Of a DNA stretch of 19,042 nt, positions 1-9,705 are shown piece by piece. Made by a program: the position numbers and the translations under genes. Under the pieces are notes generated by a model. That model saw only the letters and a program-made list of their open reading frames with translations, did no database searches and had not been told where the DNA came from. Where the stretch lies: contig BAAFRX010000027.1 of the NCBI GenBank assembly GCA_045866275.1, positions 1 through 19,042 of the forward strand, read 5' to 3'. Each line of letters starts with the position of its first letter. Position 1 is the stretch's first letter. Source of the DNA: Sideroxyarcus sp045866275 (lineage in GTDB: Bacteria > Pseudomonadota > Gammaproteobacteria > Burkholderiales > Gallionellaceae).

Positions 1-3
1 CAT
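1..3 (-). CDS. Start codon of a leftward gene cut off by the window edge
   Basis: Only the start codon is inside the window: CAT at 1-3 reads ATG on the minus strand. An ideal Shine-Dalgarno AAGGAG (complement of 11-16) lies 7 nt upstream, and a plausible promoter lies further upstream at 30-59. The product cannot be read. The DnaA-box-rich region behind it makes dnaA or rpmH plausible candidates, because these genes commonly flank betaproteobacterial origins, but that is inference from context only. Confidence 0.5.
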
Positions 4-29
4 GGTGCTTCTCCTTCGGGGTTGTGGTT

Positions 30-59
30 AGAATAACCCTCAAGGATTTTTACTTGCAA
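30..59 (-). promoter_or_regulatory. Putative promoter for the leftward edge gene
   Basis: On the minus strand TTGCAA (54-59) is followed after 18 bp by TATTCT (complement of 30-35). This is a reasonable sigma-70 -35/-10 pair placed about 27 bp before the start codon at 3. The match is imperfect and the call rests on position as well as sequence. Confidence 0.4.
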
Positions 60-139
60 ACCCGTTCGCCAGGCCGGGTTCGGAATTTACAGAAACAATG
101 TTGCACTAACCAAAGCATTTTTTTCTTACCCACAAAACT

Positions 140-148
140 TGTGGATAA
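140..148 (-). promoter_or_regulatory. Perfect DnaA box
   Basis: The minus strand reads TTATCCACA, identical to the high-affinity consensus. A one-mismatch copy on the opposite strand ends 5 bp to its left (126-134), and a weaker same-orientation copy begins 3 bp to its right (152-160). The cluster supports DnaA binding rather than a chance match. Confidence 0.6.
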
Positions 149-235
149 CTTTGTGGATGGAAGCGGTTCCCGCGCATCCAAAAGCCTGCTCTTATCGTAT
201 TTTTGGCAGATTGCACAAAAATTAAACATAAGAAA

Positions 236-251
236 TGATTTATATAAATCA
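236..251. repeat. 16-bp perfect AT-rich palindrome
   Basis: TGATTTATATAAATCA is its own reverse complement. It sits in the most AT-rich part of the left intergenic region. It may be part of a DNA unwinding element or a binding site for a dimeric protein. The half-site spacing does not fit the FNR consensus. Confidence 0.5.
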
Positions 252-379
252 ATAAGTTGGAATTAAGTGGTTGAGATTGAGGGCGTTGTGCACCCGCGCA
301 AGCCCCGAATCGACTGGGGGTTGTGGATGATTGCCGTTTGTCAATATGCCATTTGGCCTATTTTTTTCAGGCCGCAGGC

Positions 380-2914
380 TTACTTGAGCTGGTGGAGCAG
401 GGCGTCACGCAAGGTCTGGATCGCGTGATGATCGGGTAACGCTTTGCACCCTAACCAGAATGTGTCTTCCGCGCGGGCGCCCAGGGTGTTGATCTTGGCG
501 CTGCGGATCATGACCTGATGCTGGGTCAGCAGATAGGCGATGCGCGCCAGCAATCCGGGACGGTCGCCTGCCACCAGTGAAAGGATGCAGTGTCCCTTGT
601 CGTCGCGCCGGATATCCACCTCGGGCGTGATGGGAAAATGCTTGAGCTGTCGGCTTTGGCGGCCAAAGGCCGGTTCCGGAATCGTTTTGGCATCCCCGAT
701 ATATTCGGCCAGGGCATACTCGATATAGTTCATCACATCGCGATAGGCGGTCTTGTCGTTGCTCGCGTCCATCACCAGAAAACTGTCAAGGGCAAAGCCA
801 AGCCGGGTCGTGTGGACCTTGGCTTCCATGATGTTGTAGTTCATGCGCGCGAAAAAATTGCAGATGCGGGCGAATAGATAGGGCTGGTCAGGCTGGAAGA
901 TCAATACCTGCAAGCCCTCTCCGATCCGGCTCAAACGGGTTTTGATGGCCGGTTTGTCCACCGCGTGCAGGCGCGCCAGCACACGCGTATGCCAGGCGAT
1001 CTCCTGGGCCTCGTGCTGGATGAAATAGTCGTCGTCAAGTTGCGACCAGAACGGGCGATAGGATTCCGGCTGGATCGCATACAGGCTCAACAGGGCAGCC
1101 GCCTCGCTCTGGGTGGCACCGATCTGGTCGGCGATTCTGCCGTGTGCCAGATAATGGCGCGTCGCCTGGTACAGGTCTTCCAGCAATTTTCCTTTCCACG
1201 CGTTCCAGACCTTGGGGCTGGTACCGCGCACATCTGCGACGGTGAGCAGATACAGCGCAGTCAGGTGGCGTTCGTCCGGAATGCGGGCAGCGAAAGCGGC
1301 AATCACGTCCTGGTCGGTCAGATCCTGTTTTTGCGCGGTGGCTGACATCAGCAGGTGATGTTCGACCAGCCAGACGATCAGCGCCATGTCGCCTTGGGCG
1401 ATGCCGTGCTGGTGGCAGAAACGCACCACGTCGCGGCGTCCGAGCAGGGAATGGTCGCCGCCGCGCCCTTTGGCGATGTCGTGGAACAGACCGGCCAGAT
1501 ATAGCAGATGCGGTTGTTCAAACTGGCCGATCAAACGGCTGCTCAAGGGAAACTCGTGCGCGTATTCCGGCAGCGATGCGCGGCGCAGATTGCGGACCAC
1601 CATCAGGATGTGCTCGTCCACGGTATAGACGTGGAACAAATCATGCTGCATCTGCCCCACGATGCGGCCGAAGGCGGGTAGATAGCGTCCCAGAATGTCC
1701 ATCTGGTTCATGCGTCGCAGACCATGGGTCAGTCCCTGGCCGTGCAGCAAGATGCGCATGAACCGTTCGCGGTTGGCCGGGTCGGCACGGAATGCCGGAC
1801 CGATCAACCTGCGCGCGCGCCACAAGGCGCGCACGGTGGCGGCGGAAAACCCGGTCAGTTCCGGATGCTGTTGCAGCAGCAGAAAACTTTCCAGGATGGC
1901 ACCCGGCACACGCTCGAACAACTGATCGTCGAGGGCGCCCAGTTTGTCGCCGCGCGCGATGAAGTGCCGGTTCAGGGTGCGCGTCTCGGCCTGCGGGAAC
2001 AGGCGCGCCCGCAGCGTCTGCATCAGCACGTCGTTCAGGAGCTGGATCTCGCGCTTGGTCCGGTAGTAGCGTCGCATCATGCGCTCGCTCGCGCGCAGTT
2101 GCGGGGTCGCCGCGATATGCAGTTGCTGTGCCAGTGGTTGCTGGTAGTCGAACACCAGGCGGTCGTCGTGGCGTCCGCACAACTGGTGCAGGCGGATGCG
2201 CATATCCTGCAGCAGACGCTGGTGGTGCTGCGCCTGGCGCGCCTCACTCGCCGTCAGCAGGCCGTTTTGCGCCAGCGCATGCCAGGTGTGGCCGAGACCG
2301 GCGGCCCGCGCAATCCACAGCACACTATGCAGGTCGCGCAAACCGCCGGGACTTTCTTTCAGGTTGGGTTCCAGATTGAAGTCGATGTCGGTATAGCGCC
2401 TGTAGCGTTCGTTTTGTTCCTGTTGTTTGCCGAGATAGAAAGCGCGCACATCGAGATGGCGCTGCCGGGCCTCCAGCAGTTCGGCAAAGCATTTGCGCGA
2501 ACCGTCAACCAGGCGTGCCTCGAGCAAATTGGTCTGCACGGTGATGTCGGCGCTGGCGTCGATGCACTGTGCCACGGTGCGCACGCTGTGGCCGACTTCC
2601 AGCCCGATATCCCACCATTGCCCCACCAGTTCCTGCAAGCGCTGTTGCAATGCGCCGTCGGCGTCCCGCGGCAGCAAAATCAGCAGATCGACATCGGAAC
2701 GGGGGTACAGCTCGGCGCGGCCATAGCCACCGACCGCCACCAGCGCCAGTTCGTCCGGCAGGCCTGAAGCCTGCCAGAGCAGGCGCAAGTGTTCGTCGAT
2801 GGCGCGGGTATGGTCGCGCAGATAACGCGCGGGATTCGGGTTCGCCGCATACTGTTCGAGCAGAGTCTGGCGCGCGCGGCGCAAACTCTCCTTGATCCCG
2901 GCGAGTGTTTGCAT
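380..2914 (-). CDS. glnD: Bifunctional [protein-PII] uridylyltransferase / uridylyl-removing enzyme GlnD
   Basis: GlnD senses glutamine. At low glutamine it uridylylates PII signal proteins (GlnB/GlnK); at high glutamine it removes the UMP, so controlling glutamine synthetase adenylylation and nitrogen-regulated transcription. The protein has 844 residues, close to the usual 850-900. Domain order is complete. The nucleotidyltransferase motif is at about residues 61-76 (VGGYGRAEL, then DVD carrying the metal-binding aspartates). A GlnD helical region follows, then an HD phosphohydrolase domain in the middle (FHDIAKGRGGDHS holds the HD pair). Two C-terminal ACT domains that bind glutamine begin at about 670 (LQVLIFQPDQPYLFARI) and 776 (ILSLVAGDRPGLLARI). 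The start codon lies 9 bp after the map stop, so the two are almost certainly co-transcribed and perhaps translationally coupled, since the ribosome binding site is poor. The map-glnD order is common in Beta- and Gammaproteobacteria. No frame disruption is seen. Confidence 0.97.
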   Translation of the reverse strand: MQTLAGIKESLRRARQTLLEQYAANPNPARYLRDHTRAIDEHLRLLWQASGLPDELALVAVGGYGRAELYPRSDVDLLILLPRDADGALQQRLQELVGQWWDIGLEVGHSVRTVAQCIDASADITVQTNLLEARLVDGSRKCFAELLEARQRHLDVRAFYLGKQQEQNERYRRYTDIDFNLEPNLKESPGGLRDLHSVLWIARAAGLGHTWHALAQNGLLTASEARQAQHHQRLLQDMRIRLHQLCGRHDDRLVFDYQQPLAQQLHIAATPQLRASERMMRRYYRTKREIQLLNDVLMQTLRARLFPQAETRTLNRHFIARGDKLGALDDQLFERVPGAILESFLLLQQHPELTGFSAATVRALWRARRLIGPAFRADPANRERFMRILLHGQGLTHGLRRMNQMDILGRYLPAFGRIVGQMQHDLFHVYTVDEHILMVVRNLRRASLPEYAHEFPLSSRLIGQFEQPHLLYLAGLFHDIAKGRGGDHSLLGRRDVVRFCHQHGIAQGDMALIVWLVEHHLLMSATAQKQDLTDQDVIAAFAARIPDERHLTALYLLTVADVRGTSPKVWNAWKGKLLEDLYQATRHYLAHGRIADQIGATQSEAAALLSLYAIQPESYRPFWSQLDDDYFIQHEAQEIAWHTRVLARLHAVDKPAIKTRLSRIGEGLQVLIFQPDQPYLFARICNFFARMNYNIMEAKVHTTRLGFALDSFLVMDASNDKTAYRDVMNYIEYALAEYIGDAKTIPEPAFGRQSRQLKHFPITPEVDIRRDDKGHCILSLVAGDRPGLLARIAYLLTQHQVMIRSAKINTLGARAEDTFWLGCKALPDHHAIQTLRDALLHQLK

Positions 2915-2923
2915 GACCGGAAT

Positions 2924-3715
2924 TCAGGCGGGGATGGGGGGCGAACCGGCGGAAAGGGTCAGCACTTCGAAACCGTCCGGCGTGACCAGAATGGTGTGTT
3001 CCCACTGTGCGGACAGACTATGGTCCTTGGTGACCACAGTCCAGCCGTCACCCAGCTGCTTGATCCCGGCCTTGCCGGCGTTGATCATCGGTTCGATGGT
3101 GAAGATCATGCCCGCTTCCAGTTCCACGCCGCTGCCGGGTTTGCCGTAATGCAGCACCTGCGGCTCCTCGTGGAATTTGCGCCCGATGCCGTGGCCGCAG
3201 AATTCGCGCACCACACTGTAGCCGAGCCCTTCGGCAAAGGTCTGGATGGCATGGCCGATGTCGCCCAGATGCGCACCGGCACGCACCTGGCGGATGCCCA
3301 CCCACATCGCCTCATAGGTTTTCTCGCACAGGCGTTTGGCCTGGATCGAAGGCTCGCCGACGCAGTACATGCGGCTGGTGTCGCCGTGCCAGCCGTCCTT
3401 GATGGTGGTGATGTCCAGGTTGACGATATCGCCGTTCTTCAGTTTCTTGTCGCTGGGCACGCCATGGCAGACCTGATGGTTGATCGAGGTGCAGATCGAC
3501 TTGGGATAAGGCGTGTGGCCGCCCGGCGCGTAATTGAGCGGGGCGGGGATGCAACCCTGCACATCCACCATGTAGTCGTGGCAAAGTTTGTCCAGTTCGT
3601 CCGTGGTAACCCCCGCCTGCACGAAGGGGCCGATGTAATCCAGCACTTCACCGGCGAGGCGGCCGGCGACGCGCATCTTTTCGATTTCCTGCGGGGTTTT
3701 GATGCTGATTGACAT
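2924..3715 (-). CDS. map: Type I methionine aminopeptidase
   Basis: This enzyme removes the initiator methionine from nascent proteins and is normally essential. From the ATG at 3715 the product is 263 residues, the usual size for type I enzymes. All five metal ligands are present: D101 (NLDIT), D112 (GDTS), H175 (GHGIG), E208 (TIEPM) and E239 (WEHT). The catalytic H80 region (CTSINHQVCHG) is also intact. The open frame could begin three codons earlier at a TTG, but the ATG gives the family-like start MSISIKTPQEIEKM and has a modest GAAAG ribosome binding site. It is the first gene of an apparent map-glnD operon. Just upstream, the rhlE terminator separates it from the preceding gene, so it probably has its own promoter at 3745-3773. 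The C-terminus extends a few residues past the catalytic core and ends in a proline-rich tail (GSPPIPA). Confidence 0.97.
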   Translation of the reverse strand: MSISIKTPQEIEKMRVAGRLAGEVLDYIGPFVQAGVTTDELDKLCHDYMVDVQGCIPAPLNYAPGGHTPYPKSICTSINHQVCHGVPSDKKLKNGDIVNLDITTIKDGWHGDTSRMYCVGEPSIQAKRLCEKTYEAMWVGIRQVRAGAHLGDIGHAIQTFAEGLGYSVVREFCGHGIGRKFHEEPQVLHYGKPGSGVELEAGMIFTIEPMINAGKAGIKQLGDGWTVVTKDHSLSAQWEHTILVTPDGFEVLTLSAGSPPIPA

Positions 3716-3744
3716 GGTGTGCAACTTTCAAAGAGTGAGGCGCG

Positions 3745-3773
3745 AGGATAGTAGATAGCCCCGTACAGCACAA
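3745..3773 (-). promoter_or_regulatory. Possible promoter of map-glnD
   Basis: On the minus strand TTGTGC (complement of 3768-3773) is followed after exactly 17 bp by TATCCT (complement of 3745-3750). Both hexamers are weak matches, but the spacing is ideal. The site lies between the helicase terminator and the map start, where a promoter is needed. Confidence 0.35.
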
Positions 3774-3774
3774 C

Positions 3775-3800
3775 AAAAAAGGCACACCTCGCGGTGTGCC
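3775..3800 (-). terminator. Rho-independent terminator of the rhlE gene
   Basis: Read on the minus strand, GGCACACC-GCGA-GGTGTGCC forms a perfect 8-bp GC-rich stem with a 4-nt loop (3781-3800). It is followed directly by six U residues (complement of 3775-3780). It begins 22 bp after the helicase stop codon. Confidence 0.9.
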
Positions 3801-3822
3801 CCTTCGGTATTGCGGCGGAGGG

Positions 3823-5355
<1,533 letters not shown>

Positions 5356-5386
5356 TCCTTATGATTATTTGAAACAAAGCGCATGC

Positions 5387-5401
5387 GTGGCTTAAAGCCA
5401 C
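5387..5401 (-). promoter_or_regulatory. Hairpin in the rhlE mRNA leader
   Basis: GTGGCTTAAAGCCAC is a near-perfect 15-bp inverted repeat (arms of 6-7 bp) about 32 nt before the rhlE start codon. It is not followed by a U run, so it is not a classic terminator. It may affect mRNA stability or ribosome access, which is inference. Confidence 0.4.
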
Positions 5402-5555
5402 ACAATGGAAATTCAGTAGGGGGGAGTACAAAAACCTCTACCGGCGCAAACAAACATCGTCGCTAACCGGTGAAGCTTGGCGCATCTTTGGCAACAGATG
5501 CAGAGGGTCAGGAAACGATGAACTCGATACCGCCTTGGCGGGCAGCAAGGCGCGC

Positions 5556-5584
5556 ATTATACGGATAGGTGGCGGAATTGCCAG
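5556..5584 (-). promoter_or_regulatory. Sigma-70 promoter of rhlE
   Basis: The minus strand carries a perfect -10 TATAAT (complement of 5556-5561). It is preceded at exactly 17 bp by CTGGCA (complement of 5579-5584, four of six matches to TTGACA). Initiation would be near 5549, giving a 5' leader of about 190 nt, unusually long for a simple gene. Confidence 0.65.
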
Positions 5585-5610
5585 CATTATTTTCCGGTTT
5601 CGCCCCTGCG

Positions 5611-5638
5611 CTTGAAATCGGCTGCAGCATCCCCATCT
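5611..5638 (+). promoter_or_regulatory. Sigma-32 heat-shock promoter of htpG
   Basis: CTTGAAA at 5611-5617, a 13-bp spacer and CCCCATCT at 5631-5638 match the RpoH (sigma-32) consensus CTTGAAA-N(13-14)-CCCCATnT essentially perfectly. Transcription would start about 28 nt before the htpG ATG. This fits the known heat induction of htpG in Proteobacteria. Confidence 0.88.
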
Positions 5639-5672
5639 GGGCGGCACCCTATTTTTTGGATACGGAGAAAAG

Positions 5673-7574
5673 ATGACTACCAGCACCACTGCCAACCGCG
5701 AAACGATGGGTTTCCAGACCGAAGTCAAACAGCTGCTGCAGCTGATGATCCATTCGCTGTATTCCAACCGCGAGATTTTCCTGCGCGAGCTGGTGTCGAA
5801 TGCGTCCGACGCCTGCGACAAACTGCGCTTCGAGGCGCTGCACAACGAGGCGCTGTACGAGGACGATTCCGATCTGGCGATCCGCGTCTCCTTCGACAAG
5901 GATGCGCGCACGCTGACCATCGCCGACAACGGCATCGGCATGAACCGCGACGAGGTCATCGCCAACCTGGGCACCATCGCCAAGTCCGGCACGCGCGAGT
6001 TCTTCGGCAAACTCTCCGGCGACCAGCAGAAGGATGCCAACCTGATCGGCCAGTTCGGCGTGGGTTTCTATTCCGCTTTCATCGTGGCCGACAAGGTGAG
6101 CGTGTTGACGCGCCGTGCCGGCGAGCAGGCCGACCAGGGCGTGCGCTGGGAATCGGACGGCGGCGGCGAGTTCGCCATCGAGATGGTGGAGAAGGCGGCA
6201 CGCGGTACCGAGATCACCCTGCATCTGCGCGAAGGTCAGGACGACCTGCTGGCCGGGTACAAATTGCGCGAGATCGTGAAGAAGTATTCCAACCACATCG
6301 TGCAGCCGATCCTGATGAAGAAGGAAGAGTGGAAGGATGGCGGCTACGTCACCATCGACGAGGACGAGACCGTCAATCAGGCCACCGCGCTGTGGGCCAA
6401 GCCCAAGAGTGAGATCACTGACGAGCAGTACCAGGAGTTCTACAAGCACGTCGGCCACGATTACGACGACCCGCTGGCCTGGAGCCATGCGCGCGTCGAG
6501 GGCAAGGCCGAATACACGCAACTGCTGTACATCCCCAAGCATGCGCCGTTCGACCTGTGGGACCGCAACGCGCGCCACGGCATCAAGCTCTATGTGCGCC
6601 GCGTGTTCATCATGGACGACGCCGAACAGTTGATGCCGCTCTACCTGCGCTTCGTGCGCGGGGTGGTCGATTCCGCCGACCTGCCGCTCAACGTCTCGCG
6701 CGAGATATTGCAGGAGTCGAAAGACATCGAGGCCATCCGCAAGGGCTGCACCGGCAAGGTGCTGGGACTGCTCGCCGACATGGCGGAGAAGGAGCCGGAG
6801 AAATACGCCACCTTCTGGAAGGAGTTCGGCCAGGTGCTGAAGGAGGGCGCGGGCGAGGATTTCGCCAACAAGGACAAGATCGCCGGTCTGTTGCGTTTCG
6901 CCTCCACCAAGGCAGACAGTAACGAGGAGACCGTGTCGCTGAAGGACTACATCGCGCGCATGAAGGACGGCCAGGACAAGATTTACTACGTCACCGCCGA
7001 AACCTTCAACGCCGCCAAGCACAGCCCGCACCTGGAAGTGTTCCGCAAGAAGGGCATCGAAGTGCTGCTGCTCTCGGAACGCGTGGATGAGTGGATGCTG
7101 GGCTACCTCACCGAGTTTGAAGGCAAGCCGCTCGCTTCCGTCGCCAAAGGCGACCTTGACCTCGGCGCGCTGGCCGACGCAGCCGAGAAGCAGGAACAGG
7201 AAAAGCAGGCCGACGAATTCAAGCCGCTCACAGAGAAGATCAAGAACAGCCTCGGTGACAAGGTCAGGGAAGTGCGCGTCACCCATCGGTTGACGGATTC
7301 ACCGGCCTGTCTGGTGGCGGACGAGCATGACCCGAGCGGCAATCTAGCGCGCCTGCTCAAGGCGGCAGGGCAAAAAGTGCCCGTATCGCAGCCTATCCTG
7401 GAGATCAACCCGAGCCATCCGGTGGTCACGCGCCTGAAGGGTGAGGAACAACGCTTCGACGACTGGGCCGCCGTGCTGTTCGATCAGGCACTACTCGCCG
7501 AAGGTGGCCAGCTTGACGATCCGGCAACCTTCGTCAAACGCATCAACCAGTTGATGCTGGACATGGGCAGTTAA
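5673..7574 (+). CDS. htpG: Molecular chaperone HtpG (bacterial Hsp90)
   Basis: This is an ATP-dependent cytosolic chaperone that remodels and stabilises client proteins, working with the DnaK system. The 633-residue length is typical. The N-terminal GHKL ATPase pocket is complete: E39 and N43 in RELVSNASDACDKLR, D85-x-G87-x-G89 in IADNGIGM, GTIAKSGT at about 100-107, and the lid glycines GQFGVGF at 126-132. The middle domain has the family signature HARVEGKAEYTQLLYIPKHAPFD-like segment and LNVSREILQ, which carries the catalytic arginine. The C-terminal dimerisation domain follows. The charged linker typical of eukaryotic Hsp90 is absent, as expected. A strong GGAGAAAAG ribosome binding site lies just before the ATG, and a sigma-32 promoter lies about 28 nt upstream of it. 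The next gene, typA, probably has its own promoter after an intervening palindromic element. Confidence 0.98.
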   Translation: MTTSTTANRETMGFQTEVKQLLQLMIHSLYSNREIFLRELVSNASDACDKLRFEALHNEALYEDDSDLAIRVSFDKDARTLTIADNGIGMNRDEVIANLGTIAKSGTREFFGKLSGDQQKDANLIGQFGVGFYSAFIVADKVSVLTRRAGEQADQGVRWESDGGGEFAIEMVEKAARGTEITLHLREGQDDLLAGYKLREIVKKYSNHIVQPILMKKEEWKDGGYVTIDEDETVNQATALWAKPKSEITDEQYQEFYKHVGHDYDDPLAWSHARVEGKAEYTQLLYIPKHAPFDLWDRNARHGIKLYVRRVFIMDDAEQLMPLYLRFVRGVVDSADLPLNVSREILQESKDIEAIRKGCTGKVLGLLADMAEKEPEKYATFWKEFGQVLKEGAGEDFANKDKIAGLLRFASTKADSNEETVSLKDYIARMKDGQDKIYYVTAETFNAAKHSPHLEVFRKKGIEVLLLSERVDEWMLGYLTEFEGKPLASVAKGDLDLGALADAAEKQEQEKQADEFKPLTEKIKNSLGDKVREVRVTHRLTDSPACLVADEHDPSGNLARLLKAAGQKVPVSQPILEINPSHPVVTRLKGEEQRFDDWAAVLFDQALLAEGGQLDDPATFVKRINQLMLDMGS

Positions 7575-7582
7575 ACCGCTTC

Positions 7583-7632
7583 TTGTGGGTCGGGTTTTAA
7601 CCCGACCTGTCGGACTAAAGTCCGACCCACAA
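7583..7632. repeat. 50-bp extragenic palindromic (REP-like) element
   Basis: The outer arms TTGTGGGTCGG (7583-7593) and CCGACCCACAA (7622-7632) are perfect inverted repeats of 11 bp. Inside lie two further hairpins: GTCGGGTT/AACCCGAC (7589-7606) and GTCGGACT/AGTCCGAC (7609-7626). The element can therefore fold as one long cruciform or as two adjacent hairpins sharing a GTCGG core. This is the structure of REP/BIME elements, which in many Proteobacteria are dispersed by a RAYT transposase. It starts 8 bp after the htpG stop and could also stabilise or terminate the htpG mRNA. Confidence 0.8.
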
Positions 7633-7647
7633 ATTCTGCACGGTCTC

Positions 7648-7670
7648 TTGTGGGCCGGGTTTCAAGCCAA
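7648..7670. repeat. Degenerate half copy of the palindromic element
   Basis: TTGTGGGCCGGGTTTCAAGCC closely matches the left half of the element at 7583-7606, with a few substitutions. It directly abuts the putative typA -10 region. It appears to be a decayed second unit of the same repeat family. Confidence 0.55.
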
Positions 7671-7673
7671 CTG

Positions 7674-7682
7674 TGCTAGAAT
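7674..7682 (+). promoter_or_regulatory. Extended -10 promoter for typA
   Basis: TGCTAGAAT contains an extended -10 motif (TGn followed by TAGAAT, five of six to TATAAT) 34 bp before the typA ATG. No good -35 hexamer is present at the right spacing, consistent with an extended -10 promoter. The repeat half copy ends 3 bp upstream. Confidence 0.5.
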
Positions 7683-7716
7683 GCGCGCCCTTCAAATCCA
7701 GCACAGGTAGCACTTC

Positions 7717-9552
<1,836 letters not shown>

Positions 9553-9574
9553 GTGACGCGGAAGGCAACAAGGC

Positions 9575-9604
9575 AAGGGCGCGCAAGCGCCCTTTGTCGT
9601 TTCA
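9575..9604 (+). terminator. Rho-independent terminator of typA
   Basis: AAGGGCGC-GCAA-GCGCCCTT forms an 8-bp stem with a stable GCAA tetraloop (9575-9594). A T-rich but interrupted tail (TTT at 9593-9595, further T residues to 9602) follows. It starts 22 bp after the typA stop codon. Confidence 0.75.
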
Positions 9605-9705
9605 TCTTGATTTATACTGCACCGATATGTATCCCTGACGTCATCACAGCGTGACCATCACTGGCTGAATATAACCGGAGCTGCTTATTACTGGAACCCG
9701 TACCC

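Larger units (their letters stand above)
23..330. other. oriC: Candidate replication origin (DnaA-box cluster plus AT-rich region)
   Basis: This 376-bp gap between glnD and the left-edge gene holds DnaA-box-like 9-mers. There is a perfect TTATCCACA on the minus strand at 140-148, TTACCCACA (one mismatch) at 126-134, TCATCCACA (one mismatch, minus) at 322-330, and weaker two-mismatch versions at 152-160 and 23-31. Between the boxes, about 183-265, the sequence is strongly AT-rich and contains a perfect 16-bp palindrome, as expected of a DNA unwinding element. Cooperative DnaA binding sites beside an AT-rich stretch are the hallmark of bacterial oriC. The flanking gene on the right is glnD rather than the usual dnaA or rpmH, so the call stays tentative. 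No convincing protein-coding gene is seen here; an 80-codon open frame on the plus strand runs through the boxes and is judged spurious. Confidence 0.5.

Noticed and set aside
236..251. FNR/CRP-type site at the AT-rich palindrome
   Set aside because: The TGAT and ATCA half sites are separated by 8 bp instead of the 4 bp of the FNR consensus.
24..266. 80-codon plus-strand open frame in the left intergenic region
   Set aside because: It runs through the DnaA-box-like sites and AT-rich stretch, has no recognisable domain and no good ribosome binding site, and its composition is unlike the neighbouring genes.
355..373. GGCCT...AGGCC inverted repeat with a T run, after glnD
   Set aside because: On either strand the T/A run lies inside the loop rather than after the stem, so it does not have terminator architecture.
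5649..7286. 545-codon open frame antisense to htpG
   Set aside because: It is a mirror of a GC-biased real gene; htpG on the other strand has all family motifs and its promoter.
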